64,000 bases of DNA from Halobacillus karajensis (GTDB lineage: Bacteria; Bacillota; Bacilli; Bacillales; Halobacillaceae), in contig NZ_FNWW01000004.1 in assembly GCF_900108515.1 (NCBI RefSeq), positions 310,001 through 374,000 of the forward strand. The letters run 5' to 3'. The notes beneath the pieces were generated by a model. That model was not told where the DNA came from. It saw only the letters and a program-made list of their open reading frames with translations, and did no database searches. The position numbers and the translations under genes are program-made. Below, one piece after another: positions 1-8,697 of the stretch; within the stretch, counting starts at the first letter, position 1, and every line of letters starts with the position of its first letter.

Positions 1-40
1 CACTAACACTCGTAAATTCCAACGTCATTTCATTTCGCAT
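1..40 (-). CDS. spoIIAB: Anti-sigma F factor SpoIIAB (N-terminal fragment, cut by window edge)
   Basis: Only the first 13 codons are inside the window, beginning MRNEMTLEF. This closely matches the start of B. subtilis SpoIIAB, the serine kinase and anti-sigma factor that holds sigma F inactive in the predivisional cell. The ATG lies inside the end of spoIIAA, giving a 16-nt overlap typical of the translationally coupled spoIIA operon. Identification rests on this short peptide plus position directly after spoIIAA. Confidence 0.85.
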   Translation of the reverse strand, partial: MRNEMTLEFTSVS

Positions 41-390
41 GATGCCACCCCCAACATCTCCAACGCGGATGCCTCGTCATCCACGAGTTTCATGATTTTG
101 AACATTCCTGACATATCGAACAGTCTGCGAACTTCCGGTGAAATGGAACAAATCATCATTTCGTTCCCTTTCGCTTGCACTTCTTTATAGCGACCGAGCA
201 TCACACCAAGGCCTGAACTATCCATGAAGGACAATTTTTGTAAATTGACAATCACATGTTCGATACCGTCGTTATTTAATTCTTTCTGCCAATCTTCTCG
301 AAGTCCAGTCGCTTCATGATGGTCAAGCTCCCCTTCTAACCGGACGAGCAATACATTTTCTCTGACAGCAAAATTGACTTGAAGACTCAA
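25..390 (-). CDS. spoIIAA: Anti-sigma F factor antagonist SpoIIAA (TTG start)
   Basis: STAS-domain protein of 121 aa. Dephosphorylated SpoIIAA binds SpoIIAB and frees sigma F in the forespore. The GELDHH motif and the phosphoacceptor loop FMDSSGLG are visible; with the start chosen here the phosphorylated serine falls at residue 58, the same number as in B. subtilis. The start is the TTG at 390, which follows an AGAGGAGGT ribosome binding site by 7-8 nt. A longer reading to an ATG at 450 adds 20 residues absent from the family and has no good ribosome binding site. It lies directly after dacF and before spoIIAB, as in other Bacillaceae. Confidence 0.95.
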   Translation of the reverse strand: MSLQVNFAVRENVLLVRLEGELDHHEATGLREDWQKELNNDGIEHVIVNLQKLSFMDSSGLGVMLGRYKEVQAKGNEMMICSISPEVRRLFDMSGMFKIMKLVDDEASALEMLGVASCEMK

Positions 391-430
391 GTGAATTACC
401 TCCTCTGACTTATAAGAGTCACTATGTCTT

Positions 431-455
431 TTCGTACTTTTTGCTGTCATTTCCT
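431..455 (-). promoter_or_regulatory. Candidate sigma-H promoter of spoIIAA-AB
   Basis: On the minus strand AGGAAAT is followed about 15 nt later by a GAAAA element, resembling the sigma-H consensus (AGGAWWT, then GAAT). It sits in the 93-nt dacF-spoIIAA gap, where the B. subtilis spoIIA operon has its sigma-H/Spo0A promoter. The -10 match is imperfect. Confidence 0.4.
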
Positions 456-483
456 GCTCAAAAACAATACTAGTGGGAATGTG

Positions 484-1659
484 CTAAAACCTCTGAAAGC
501 TCGTCAAATTCCTCCATGAACGCTGCCACAAAGCAGGGAATCCGGCTTTTTCTACCGATTCAGATGTTTCCAGACGTACTTTCGCCACTTCTTCCTCCCC
601 ATTCTTCACGACTACCCACCCCATGTGGGCCCCTTTTTTCAACGGTAGATCAGTGGACTTGGCCATTTTTATTTCGGTTTGGTAATCGCTTTTCTTATCA
701 TTTTTCTTCTTAAGAACGACCACATCTTTTTCTGGGGACAGGTTCAAATGCATCGGTTTGCCGCGAGTTATCTTCATTGTATTCATAGTATCATCTTTGG
801 AATAGAGCTTCACACCTTCATATTGGCTGAAACCATAATCAAGCAGGCTTGTAACATCTGCATTTCTCTTTTTAGGACTTTCAGCACCCATCACGACCGC
901 AATCATATGCATATCATTACGCTGAGCAGATGCTGTCAGGCAATATTTTGCTTCTGAGGTATACCCCGTTTTCAACCCATCCATTCCAGGATAGTTTTTA
1001 ATCAGTTTGTTTGTATTTACGAGCCAGAATTCGTTATCCTGACCTTTTCTTAAGTAATCATCATAGATTTTCGTGTATTCAGTTACTTTATCATGAAGCA
1101 GTAATTCTCTAGCCATTACAGCCATATCGTGGGCCGTACTATAATGATCCTCTGCAGGCAGCCCTGTAGGGTTTTGGAAATGAGTATCCTTTAACCCTAA
1201 GTCTTTCGCCTTCTTATTCATCTGGGCAACGAACTCTTTTTCACTTCCGGATATTCGCTCGGCCATAGCCACACTCGCATCATTCCCTGATGCTACAGCG
1301 ATGCCTTTCAATAAATCCTCTACTGTCATTTCCTCTCCCGCTTCAAGAAAGATCTGCGATCCTCCCATCGAAGCAGCATGTTCACTGATGCGGACTTTTT
1401 CATCTAATTTTATACCGCCATTTTCGAGCTCTTCCATGATCAATAAAAGGGTCATCACTTTTGTCATACTCGCTGGGGGCAGCTTTTTATTTGCTTCTTT
1501 ATTATAAAGCGTCATCCCGCTGTTCTTTTCCATTAAAATCGCCGACTTTGCCGAATTGACGATCTCTGTCGATTCCTTTTCCTCAGCCAAAGTCATGTTT
1601 AGCGGAAGAAGAAAGAACACTAAACAAAGAGCGAGACATACACCCATCATCTTTTTCAT
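484..1659 (-). CDS. dacF: D-alanyl-D-alanine carboxypeptidase DacF (PBP5-like, S11 family)
   Basis: Penicillin-binding DD-carboxypeptidase of 391 aa that trims the terminal D-Ala from peptidoglycan stem peptides; in B. subtilis DacF acts from the forespore on spore cortex crosslinking. An N-terminal signal peptide (about residues 1-25) precedes the catalytic domain with SMTK at 64-67, SGN at 124-126 and KTG at 230-232, followed by the C-terminal PBP5-type beta domain. The start has a GGGAGG ribosome binding site 8 nt upstream. It is the first gene of the dacF-spoIIAA-spoIIAB group. Confidence 0.94.
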   Translation of the reverse strand: MKKMMGVCLALCLVFFLLPLNMTLAEEKESTEIVNSAKSAILMEKNSGMTLYNKEANKKLPPASMTKVMTLLLIMEELENGGIKLDEKVRISEHAASMGGSQIFLEAGEEMTVEDLLKGIAVASGNDASVAMAERISGSEKEFVAQMNKKAKDLGLKDTHFQNPTGLPAEDHYSTAHDMAVMARELLLHDKVTEYTKIYDDYLRKGQDNEFWLVNTNKLIKNYPGMDGLKTGYTSEAKYCLTASAQRNDMHMIAVVMGAESPKKRNADVTSLLDYGFSQYEGVKLYSKDDTMNTMKITRGKPMHLNLSPEKDVVVLKKKNDKKSDYQTEIKMAKSTDLPLKKGAHMGWVVVKNGEEEVAKVRLETSESVEKAGFPALWQRSWRNLTSFQRF

Positions 1660-1691
1660 AACCTAAACCTCCCAATTGCTTTAAGTGCCCC

Positions 1692-1720
1692 TAGCATTCC
1701 CTTACCATCACCTTCTATAC
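1692..1720 (-). promoter_or_regulatory. Candidate sigma-F/sigma-G promoter of dacF
   Basis: The minus strand carries GTATA, 14 nt, then GGGAATGCTA, close to the sigma-F pattern GYATA-N14-16-GGNNANANT with one mismatch in the -10. B. subtilis dacF is forespore-expressed, so the position fits, but the match is not perfect. Confidence 0.4.
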
Positions 1721-1789
1721 ATGATGTCAATTAGATAAGCATTTAGAGTGACGCGGAGAACAGCAACAGATGAGCGCCCTTTTCCCTCA

Positions 1790-1824
1790 ATAATAAAAAG
1801 CGCCCCCATTTAAGAGAGCGCTTT
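1790..1824 (-). terminator. Rho-independent terminator of the HIT gene
   Basis: A 7-bp stem AAAGCGC/GCGCTTT overlaps the HIT gene stop codon and is followed on the minus strand by a T-rich tract (TTTTATTATT). The stem is short, so confidence is moderate. Confidence 0.6.
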
Positions 1825-2209
1825 ATATATAACGTTTATTCTCTTCTTTTTTGAGCCAATGCCTTATGCCTTTACCTGCATGTGGCTCATCACTAAAACG
1901 GGGAATGATATGCATATGTGCATGAAAGATATGTTGGCCACCCGTTTCATAACAATTATACCCAATGTTATAGCCATCCGGTTGAAGTGTTTCATCCAGC
2001 CAATCTTTTACTTGATGGATTAATCTTTGAGTATCCATCCATTCTTTTTCAGAAAGATCGAACACTGTAGATTTGTGGGACTTTGGAACAATCAATCCTG
2101 ATCCTTTCAGGATACGCTGATCTTTTTGGATGAAATAGCAGGATTCATTTTCAAAGATGACCTTCTGTTCTTCATCCAGTAATGGTGAACAAAGCACACA
2201 TGTTGTCAT
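1823..2209 (-). CDS. HIT family nucleotide-binding protein
   Basis: A 128-aa protein of the histidine triad superfamily, whose members hydrolyse or transfer nucleoside monophosphates from phosphoramidate- or dinucleotide-type substrates. The catalytic triad is seen as HAHMHIIPRF near residue 97-106. An N-terminal CVLC pair may bind zinc. Ribosome binding site AGGAGGGG precedes the ATG. It stands alone between pdp and dacF, with its own terminator. The physiological substrate cannot be read from the sequence. Confidence 0.85.
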   Translation of the reverse strand: MTTCVLCSPLLDEEQKVIFENESCYFIQKDQRILKGSGLIVPKSHKSTVFDLSEKEWMDTQRLIHQVKDWLDETLQPDGYNIGYNCYETGGQHIFHAHMHIIPRFSDEPHAGKGIRHWLKKEENKRYI

Positions 2210-2480
2210 TCTTTCCCCTCCTATGTATTAGATATGAACGCCTCAATAAAAGGTATTCCTCTTATGATAAAGTCTTCTTTGTGGGAATGAATCCATTGGT
2301 TATGTTCAATGATACAAAACAGAAGAGCTATAACTCATAATTCATCAGAAACGAGAAGAAATGGGAACCTATCTTTATGATTAAACCAATAAGCTCTTCC
2401 ACAAAAAAGACGCTTCTTTATCCCCCTATAAGGGAATAGTATCATGAACAATAAAGATTATGTATATACAAATAAAAAAT
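2210..2480. other. Intergenic region between pdp and the HIT gene
   Basis: About 300 nt of AT-rich sequence separates the HIT start from the pdp terminator. I see no coding frame with a ribosome binding site and no clear RNA structure. It probably holds the HIT gene promoter. Confidence 0.5.
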
Positions 2481-2501
2481 AACCCGGCCTTAAGCCGGGT
2501 T
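2470..2501 (-). terminator. Terminator after pdp
   Basis: An 8-bp perfect GC-rich stem AACCCGGC/GCCGGGTT with a 5-nt loop, followed on the minus strand by ATTTTTTATT. It ends the deoB-pupG-pdp operon. Confidence 0.9.
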
Positions 2502-2509
2502 TAGTCCTG

Positions 2510-3811
2510 TTACTTAATAATATTATGAATCAACGTTGGTTTCTCGACTTTTTCATTCGAAATGGTGTATGCTTCCTTCACCTTATTTATAGAATCATCT
2601 GGCTGCTCATCATCACTGACCAATACAACTAGAGCCTCACCTGCTTTAACAGGATCACCGATTTTCTTCTTCAAGCTGATTCCGACTCCATGGTTAATTT
2701 CGTCTTCTTTCGTCGCTCGACCTGCTCCGAGATACATGGCCGCAACACCAATAGATTCAGCATCAATAGCAGAGATAAAGCCGTCTTTCTCCGCGGTCAC
2801 TTCAATTTCATAAGAAGCTTTCGGGAGTTTGTCCAATTCATCGATCATGGCCACATCGCCACCTTGAGCGTCAATAAGCGTACGAAGTGACTCAAAGGCC
2901 TTCCCATTTTCAATGTTTGCTTCAATGGCCTGATACGCTTCCTCGTAAGAAGAAAACTTCTCTGCGAGAACAGCCATATGGGAAGCGATTTCAAGGGAAA
3001 GCAAACGTAAATCTTCCACGTTTTTGCCTTGGAGGATTTCAGCAGCTTCCCTTATTTCATTCGCATTGCCCACCTCATAGCCAAGTGGTTGGTTCATATC
3101 GCTTATAACAGCCACTGTATGACGGCCTAAGTTATTACCGATATTCACCATCTCACGAGCAAGGGCTTCGGAATCCTCAAGCGTTTTCATAAACGCTCCT
3201 GAACCTGTTTTGACATCCAGTACAATACTGTCTGCCCCAGAAGCGATTTTTTTACTCATGATGGATCCTGCGATCAGTGGTAATGAATTTACTGTACCTG
3301 TAACGTCTCTTAACGCATACAACTTCTTATCAGCAGGGGCCAAGTTTCCTGTTTGACCAGCAATAGCAAGTTTGTGTGTGTTCACATTTTCAATAAACTT
3401 TTCTTTTGTCATCTCAATCTCAAGGCCCTTGATGGATTCAAGCTTATCGAGGGTTCCACCTGTATGACCTAATCCGCGTCCGGACATCTTCGCAACAGGG
3501 ATCCCAACGGAGGCTACCATTGGCCCTACAATAAAGGTCACCTTATCCCCGACGCCACCAGTCGAGTGTTTGTCAACTTTCTTCCCTTCAATTGCCGAGA
3601 GATCAATCGTCTCGCCTGAGTCTACCATCGCCTGAGTTAAAGTCGCGGTTTCATCTGCTGTCATTCCTTGAAAATAAATAGCCATGGTTAGAGCAGAAGC
3701 TTGATAATCAGGAATATCTCCTTTTGTATAACCATCTACGAAGAATTTTATTTCTTCCTTGGTCAATTCTCCACCATCGCGTTTTTTAACTATAATATCG
3801 TACATTCTCAT
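2510..3811 (-). CDS. pdp: Pyrimidine-nucleoside phosphorylase
   Basis: Class II-like thymidine/uridine phosphorylase of 433 aa that splits pyrimidine nucleosides into base and (deoxy)ribose 1-phosphate. The family signatures [10 protein letters not shown] and the [11 protein letters not shown] phosphate-binding stretch are present, as is the C-terminal domain seen in B. subtilis Pdp. The ATG at 3811 gives the conserved MRM start and follows AAAGGG by about 7 nt; a GTG three codons upstream lies within that ribosome binding site. With deoB and pupG upstream it completes a salvage set: phosphorylases release ribose 1-phosphates and phosphopentomutase converts them to 5-phosphates. Confidence 0.95.
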   Translation of the reverse strand: MRMYDIIVKKRDGGELTKEEIKFFVDGYTKGDIPDYQASALTMAIYFQGMTADETATLTQAMVDSGETIDLSAIEGKKVDKHSTGGVGDKVTFIVGPMVASVGIPVAKMSGRGLGHTGGTLDKLESIKGLEIEMTKEKFIENVNTHKLAIAGQTGNLAPADKKLYALRDVTGTVNSLPLIAGSIMSKKIASGADSIVLDVKTGSGAFMKTLEDSEALAREMVNIGNNLGRHTVAVISDMNQPLGYEVGNANEIREAAEILQGKNVEDLRLLSLEIASHMAVLAEKFSSYEEAYQAIEANIENGKAFESLRTLIDAQGGDVAMIDELDKLPKASYEIEVTAEKDGFISAIDAESIGVAAMYLGAGRATKEDEINHGVGISLKKKIGDPVKAGEALVVLVSDDEQPDDSINKVKEAYTISNEKVEKPTLIHNIIK

Positions 3812-3841
3812 CTCAATCACCCTTTACTGAAGTACTAATGA

Positions 3842-3867
3842 TGTAAGCGCCCAAATAGGCGCTTACA
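3842..3867 (-). other. Intercistronic hairpin between pupG and pdp
   Basis: A perfect 10-bp stem (TGTAAGCGCC with GGCGCTTACA) and 6-nt loop sits between the two genes but lacks a following T-tract on either strand. It looks more like an mRNA processing or stability element than a strong terminator. Confidence 0.6.
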
Positions 3868-3881
3868 GTAGTCCGAGTTAT

Positions 3882-4703
3882 TTAAGCCGGCAATGTTTTC
3901 AATAAATCTTTTACAAAGCCAAGGAAATCTTCCCGCACTTGAGCTGTTGTTTCAATAACCTCATCATGAGTCAGCGGCTGATCCAGGATGCCAGCGGCCA
4001 TATTGGAGATACAGGAGATTCCAAGTACGCGGATCCCTGCATGGTTGGCAACCATTACTTCAGGGACTGTCGACATTCCGACTGCATCTCCACCAAGTGT
4101 ACGAAGCATTCGTATTTCGGCACCTGTTTCATAAGCAGGACCTGTGTTCCCTACATAGACCCCTTCTTGTATATCAAGATTCAGGCGTTCAGCCGATTGT
4201 TTTGCATGAACGATCAAGTCACGGTCATAAGCTTCTGACATATCCGGAAAACGTGGACCAAGATTTTCATCATTTGGACCAATAAGCGGGCTGTCACCCA
4301 TATTGTTTATATGATCCGTGATAATCATCAAGTTCCCTGGTTTGAAATCTTTGTTAATTCCACCTGCTGCATTGGTTACAAATAATGTTTCAATACCAAG
4401 AGCTTTCATGACACGTACAGGGAATGTCACCTGTTTCATATCATACCCCTCATAATAGTGGAAGCGGCCTTGCATAGCGATTACCTGGCGCCCTTCAAGC
4501 TCTCCAACTACTAGTTGGCCTTTGTGCCCGGAAACCGTCGACTCTGGAAAATGAGGGATTTCTGAATAAGGGATAGTTGTAGGATTTTTGATTTCATCTG
4601 CGAGTACACCTAACCCTGAACCGAGGATCAACCCCACCGTTGGTTCGTGATTCAATTTCCCTTGAATATAGTGTGATGCTTCTTTTACTTGTGTCTGATT
4701 CAT
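3882..4703 (-). CDS. pupG: Purine-nucleoside phosphorylase (PupG/PunA type)
   Basis: Trimeric-type purine nucleoside phosphorylase of 273 aa (class I, PNP/MTAP family), which phosphorolyses guanosine, inosine and their deoxy forms. Visible signatures are GLILGSGLG near the N-terminus, MQGRFHYYEGY, VTNAAGG and GMSTVPE, all as in B. subtilis PupG. The start is preceded by GGGAGGAG. It lies 15 nt after deoB and 70 nt before pdp on the same strand. Confidence 0.94.
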   Translation of the reverse strand: MNQTQVKEASHYIQGKLNHEPTVGLILGSGLGVLADEIKNPTTIPYSEIPHFPESTVSGHKGQLVVGELEGRQVIAMQGRFHYYEGYDMKQVTFPVRVMKALGIETLFVTNAAGGINKDFKPGNLMIITDHINNMGDSPLIGPNDENLGPRFPDMSEAYDRDLIVHAKQSAERLNLDIQEGVYVGNTGPAYETGAEIRMLRTLGGDAVGMSTVPEVMVANHAGIRVLGISCISNMAAGILDQPLTHDEVIETTAQVREDFLGFVKDLLKTLPA

Positions 4704-4718
4704 TTTTAATCTCCTCCC

Positions 4719-5897
4719 TTATTGGATATCTTTTAAGAAACTCTTGCCGTGTTCAGGCATTTTAATTGAAAAGTTTTCCGAAATGGTCGCTCCGATATCT
4801 GCGAAAGTTTGGCGTTGGTCTAGTCCTTTTCCTTGTGTAATTCCATTATGATATACGAGCAATGGTACCAATTCGCGTGTATGGTCTGTACCATGGTGGA
4901 TAGGGTCATTCCCATGGTCAGCCGTAATAATCAAAAGGTCATCATCCTTCATCTTATCAAGCACTTCAGGAAGTCGCGCATCATATTCTTCTAATGCTTC
5001 CCCATATCCCTGTGGATCTCTTCTGTGGCCAAATTTGGCATCAAAGTCTACAAGGTTCAAGAAACTTATTCCTGTGAAATCTTTCTCTAATGTTTCCACA
5101 AGCCGATCCATTCCATCCATATTGTCGGTTGTACGGATAGCTTCTGTCACACCTTCCCCGTCGTAGATATCAGAAATCTTACCTATAGCTACAACATCAA
5201 GCCCCTCGTCTGCCATTTCATTCATCACCGTACGACCAAACGGTTTCAAGGCATAATCATGGCGATTCGATGTACGTTCAAAAGCACCTGGCTTTCCAAT
5301 AAATGGACGGGCAATTACACGACCGACCATGTACCTTTCGTCTTTTGTTATTTCACGGCAGAACTCACAAATCTCATAAAGCTCTTCTGGCGGAATAACA
5401 TCCTCATGGGCAGCAATTTGTAAAACAGAGTCTGCTGATGTATAGATGATTAAATCACCAGTTTTCACGTGGTGCTCACCAAGCTCTTTCAGTATTTCAG
5501 TGCCTGATGCTGGTTTATTTCCTACGATTCCACGACCGGTTTTCTCTTTGATTTGTTTTAGCAATTCGTCAGGAAATCCTTCAGGAAACGTACGGAAGGG
5601 TTGATCGATGTATAAACCCATAATCTCCCAATGCCCAGTCATTGTGTCTTTTCCGTTGGATGCTTCCACCATTGTTGTAAAATGTGCTTTCGGCTGATTT
5701 ACTTTCTCAATGCCTTGGATTTCACGGATATTACTTAAACCCAGTGCTCCCATATTCGGCATATTCAAGCCGTTCATATGTTCTGCGATGTGTCCAAGTG
5801 TATGAGCTCCTTTATCGTTAAATTTCTCCGCATCAGGTGCCTCTCCTATTCCTACTGAGTCCATAACTACTAAAAATACACGTTTGAATGAATTCAT
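4719..5897 (-). CDS. deoB: Phosphopentomutase
   Basis: Metal-dependent mutase of 392 aa (called drm in B. subtilis) that interconverts ribose or deoxyribose 1- and 5-phosphate. The alkaline-phosphatase superfamily metal sites are visible: [12 protein letters not shown] near the N-terminus and ADHGND with DHTRE near the C-terminus. The ATG at 5897 is 8 nt after GGAGG; a TTG one codon earlier is possible but too close. It follows xerD by about 100 nt and starts the deoB-pupG-pdp operon. Confidence 0.95.
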   Translation of the reverse strand: MNSFKRVFLVVMDSVGIGEAPDAEKFNDKGAHTLGHIAEHMNGLNMPNMGALGLSNIREIQGIEKVNQPKAHFTTMVEASNGKDTMTGHWEIMGLYIDQPFRTFPEGFPDELLKQIKEKTGRGIVGNKPASGTEILKELGEHHVKTGDLIIYTSADSVLQIAAHEDVIPPEELYEICEFCREITKDERYMVGRVIARPFIGKPGAFERTSNRHDYALKPFGRTVMNEMADEGLDVVAIGKISDIYDGEGVTEAIRTTDNMDGMDRLVETLEKDFTGISFLNLVDFDAKFGHRRDPQGYGEALEEYDARLPEVLDKMKDDDLLIITADHGNDPIHHGTDHTRELVPLLVYHNGITQGKGLDQRQTFADIGATISENFSIKMPEHGKSFLKDIQ

Positions 5898-5995
5898 CAA
5901 TGATCCCTCCTAATGTTTAATTTCCCAAATTCGTGAAAAACTACCCAACTTCCACAGATGTAGGATGTCAGACAACTAAAAACACAAAAAAGGGT

Positions 5996-6883
5996 TTATG
6001 CTCGTGGATGGTACGAGCGATAAACATCTTTCAGCCTCGTTTTAGAGACGTGTGTATAAATTTGTGTTGTTGAAATGTCAGCATGTCCAAGCATTTCCTG
6101 TACGGCTCTTAGGTCTGCCCCATTTTCCAGAAGATGGGTAGCAAATGAGTGGCGCAGTGTATGTGGTGTTAATTCTTTATTAACTCCCATTTCACGAGCA
6201 ACCGCTTTCAGAATCTTCCAAAATCCTTGACGTGATAATGCATTCCCGTGATGGTTGACGAACAACTCTTCTGTCCGCTTTTGTTTAACGAGGGCCTCTC
6301 GACCGACCTGCAAATAATTCTCAATCGCCTCTTTCGCCATATCCCCAAGAGGGATGATTCTCTCTTTAGATCCCTTACCGAGGCATCGTACAAAACCCAT
6401 AGTCAGATGCAAGTCTGTCACTTTTAAAGATACAAGTTCCGTCACCCTTAATCCTGTGGCATAAAGCATTTCAAACATCGCTTTATTCCTGGCTGAAAGC
6501 GGGTCTTTCGCGTGAATATTTAAAAGCTTGTCCACATCATTTGACGAAAGCACCTTCGGGAGTTTCCTATCTTTCTTAGGTGTCTCGATATGTAAGCTTG
6601 GGTCCTGCTCCGTGACCTTTTCGCGTATCAAGAACTGATGAAAAAGACGGATGGATGATAACAGCCTGGCTATGGTAGCTGCCGACCGCCCCTCATCATT
6701 AAGATGATGCAAATACTTCATTATATGGGCACGGGTGACCTCTCCCCAGGAACTGACGCCTTGCTGCTCCTTCATAAACCGACCATACTGACTAAGATCC
6801 CGTTTATAGGACTGAATCGTATTTACTGATAGTCCGCGCTCAACGGTCAAATAATGAAAAAAGTCTTCAAGGGCATGTTGCAT
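5996..6883 (-). CDS. xerD: Site-specific tyrosine recombinase XerD
   Basis: A 295-aa chromosome dimer resolution recombinase acting with XerC at dif (named RipX in B. subtilis). An N-terminal SAM-like DNA-binding domain (about 1-85) precedes the catalytic domain. The full catalytic set is present: R146, K170, H241, R244, H267 and nucleophile Y276, with the [15 protein letters not shown] signature. No better start exists in frame than the ATG at 6883, although AGGAG is 12 nt away. It lies 7 nt after yqzK and upstream of deoB, the same order as in B. subtilis, so it is the host gene and not a phage integrase. Confidence 0.95.
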   Translation of the reverse strand: MQHALEDFFHYLTVERGLSVNTIQSYKRDLSQYGRFMKEQQGVSSWGEVTRAHIMKYLHHLNDEGRSAATIARLLSSIRLFHQFLIREKVTEQDPSLHIETPKKDRKLPKVLSSNDVDKLLNIHAKDPLSARNKAMFEMLYATGLRVTELVSLKVTDLHLTMGFVRCLGKGSKERIIPLGDMAKEAIENYLQVGREALVKQKRTEELFVNHHGNALSRQGFWKILKAVAREMGVNKELTPHTLRHSFATHLLENGADLRAVQEMLGHADISTTQIYTHVSKTRLKDVYRSYHPRA

Positions 6884-6890
6884 CTTCCAT

Positions 6891-7109
6891 CTACTCTCCT
6901 AATTGGAAAAATACCGACAATCGATCCGTCCAATCTTGCTCAAGAGGTTGGTTGACTTTGACAGCCGTACCTCCCGGAGGATCATATCGATGTTGACGCT
7001 CATATTCTTCATGCACCATTCGTAAAGCGATATAAAAAACGCATGTACAAATGGTGAAAACAATGAGGACTTTAATTAAATCTCTTAAACTGTTCTGCAA
7101 ACGACTCAT
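6891..7109 (-). CDS. yqzK: YqzK family small membrane protein
   Basis: A 72-aa protein with one predicted transmembrane helix (about residues 12-32, [19 protein letters not shown]) and a charged outer tail. Position between fur and xerD and its size match B. subtilis YqzK, a protein of unknown function. The start chosen is the ATG at 7109, preceded by a GGGGGG run; the open frame extends 33 codons upstream without a ribosome binding site. Confidence 0.8.
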   Translation of the reverse strand: MSRLQNSLRDLIKVLIVFTICTCVFYIALRMVHEEYERQHRYDPPGGTAVKVNQPLEQDWTDRLSVFFQLGE

Positions 7110-7350
7110 GGAATCCCCCCGCTTCTCGTACCTTTTGTAAAGGATATGCCTAAAATCCTTATAAATATACGTAGAATGCCAAGTGAATCCAGATAAAATC
7201 GTTATCATAACAGGTTAACCCCATCTAACTTTAACGTACACGATTTTTATTCGTTTGTAAATGAAAATACAAGAGTCAGAGATTTTAGAAAACGTAATGG
7301 GTGAAAACCAATCGGTAACAAAAATTCCCTCTTACTTGCCTGCAATCAGA

Positions 7351-7384
7351 AAAATAAAAAGCCACTATGTCCTTTCATAGCGGC
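7351..7384 (-). terminator. Terminator after fur
   Basis: A 9-bp stem with one G-U pair (GCCGCTATG/CATAGTGGC), 6-nt loop, followed on the minus strand by TTTTTATTTT. Confidence 0.85.
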
Positions 7385-7391
7385 GGATTCA

Positions 7392-7865
7392 TTATTCCTC
7401 ATTTGCTTTTGATGATGTGGCTACTGCCTGCTTTTGACAAGTCCGGCATATACCATGAAATGTCAGCCGGTGATCCTTCACTTCAAACCCCCACTGACCT
7501 TCAACAATTTTTTCTACATCCCCTAAGAGATCTTCTTCGATTTCTTCCACCGAACCACACTCAATACATACGAGATGGTGGTGAAAATGTTCGGCACCTT
7601 CTTTTCTAAGATCATATCGGGAGACGCCATCCCCGAAATTAATTTTGTCTACAACTTTAAGTTCCGATAGTAATTCAAGCGTTCTATAAACCGTTGCTAG
7701 TCCAATTTCAGGTGCTTTCTCTTTTACGAGGAGGTAAACATCTTCCGCACTTAAGTGATCTTCTTCGTTTTCCAATAGCACCCGGACGGTGGCTTCACGT
7801 TGAGGTGTAAGCTTATAACTCTGGGAATGCAGCTGTTTTTTGATTCTATCTATACGATGTTCCAT
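7392..7865 (-). CDS. fur: Ferric uptake regulator Fur
   Basis: A 157-aa Fe(II)-dependent repressor almost collinear with B. subtilis Fur. It has the winged-helix DNA-binding N-terminal half with GLATVYRTLELL recognition segment, the HFHHHLVC metal-binding stretch and two CxxC zinc pairs (CIEC and CRTC). The start is preceded by GGAGGG. Its neighbours spoIIM upstream and yqzK-xerD downstream match B. subtilis, so this is Fur itself and not a PerR or Zur paralogue. A perfect PerR-type box lies upstream. Confidence 0.95.
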   Translation of the reverse strand: MEHRIDRIKKQLHSQSYKLTPQREATVRVLLENEEDHLSAEDVYLLVKEKAPEIGLATVYRTLELLSELKVVDKINFGDGVSRYDLRKEGAEHFHHHLVCIECGSVEEIEEDLLGDVEKIVEGQWGFEVKDHRLTFHGICRTCQKQAVATSSKANEE

Positions 7866-7927
7866 ATCGTTCGTCCCTCCCTCGTAATACCAACTTTATT
7901 ATAATCAGAGACAGAACGAGTGTCAAA

Positions 7928-7942
7928 TTATAATAATTATAA
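7928..7942. promoter_or_regulatory. PerR box upstream of fur (15/15 match)
   Basis: The 15-bp palindrome TTATAATAATTATAA is an exact match to the PerR consensus TTATAATnATTATAA and lies 63 bp upstream of the fur start. In B. subtilis fur is a PerR target, so the same peroxide-linked control is expected here. Confidence 0.8.
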
Positions 7943-7950
7943 TCTGTAAA

Positions 7951-7965
7951 CAATAATCATTATTA
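7951..7965. promoter_or_regulatory. Fur-box-like palindrome
   Basis: CAATAATCATTATTA matches the core Fur box TGATAATCATTATCA at 12 of 15 positions. It lies next to the PerR box between spoIIM and fur and may be a second operator or a weak autoregulatory Fur site. Confidence 0.4.
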
Positions 7966-7976
7966 AGTAATATATA

Positions 7977-8615
7977 TTACTTATATATCCACTTCAATAC
8001 AAATTCGAGAAACGTATTACTCAAAAACACCTCAATGACAGATGCCACCATTAAAATAGCCAGCAACACCCCAAACAGGGCGCTATACCTTACAAAAGCT
8101 TTCAAGATCGGTTGATGTACACGGCGTATGAATAACTGTTTTCCTAATGTAAGCGAAAAAATCAATGCTAAGGACCCGGCAATCAGGTACACAGGGATGA
8201 TGACTACGTTTTGGGGAGCAATCGAAACAGATGAAATCAACAATCCATACCATCCCATCTGATTTACTAAAAAACCAACAGAAAATCCGATCACCAGGCC
8301 TTTAATAAACAGCAAAACGGTTATGATCGGCATCCCGATAATCGAGATCCCCAATAGAAATAACAAAACCATGTACTTTAAATGATAAAACACACTATCT
8401 TTCCAAAGTGTTGCCTTTCCACTCCCACCAATCAGGGTCTGCTGTTCAAAAAATTGTTTCAAATAGAAGAAAAGGTCCTGCTTTTGTACGAAATTCATAC
8501 TGTTCACAATGACTGCTCCAAAAATCATTCCCATTATGAATAAAACAAAAATAAACACAAAGATATTCATATGCGTTTGTACATCACTTTTGACCAATCT
8601 CATCCCCTGCTGCAT
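7977..8615 (-). CDS. spoIIM: Stage II sporulation protein M
   Basis: A 212-aa polytopic membrane protein, part of the SpoIID-SpoIIM-SpoIIP machine that remodels septal peptidoglycan during engulfment. Several hydrophobic segments are visible and the stretch GMIFGAVIVNSMNF matches B. subtilis SpoIIM. The start at ATG 8615 follows GGTGG by 7 nt and gives nearly the B. subtilis length (214 aa); a longer reading to 8726 would run into the upstream gene. It sits immediately upstream of fur as in B. subtilis. Confidence 0.93.
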   Translation of the reverse strand: MQQGMRLVKSDVQTHMNIFVFIFVLFIMGMIFGAVIVNSMNFVQKQDLFFYLKQFFEQQTLIGGSGKATLWKDSVFYHLKYMVLLFLLGISIIGMPIITVLLFIKGLVIGFSVGFLVNQMGWYGLLISSVSIAPQNVVIIPVYLIAGSLALIFSLTLGKQLFIRRVHQPILKAFVRYSALFGVLLAILMVASVIEVFLSNTFLEFVLKWIYK

Positions 8616-8697
8616 CTCTTTTCCACCTTTCTCTTCACCGCGGTCTATGACCAATCTATGAGAGTGGTGGAAAAAGTAGACCACTTTTGGAGACTTT

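Noticed and set aside
5996-6883. Tyrosine recombinase as a sign of a phage or integrative element
   Set aside because: Its position between yqzK and deoB and its length match the housekeeping XerD/RipX locus; no att sites or phage genes are near.
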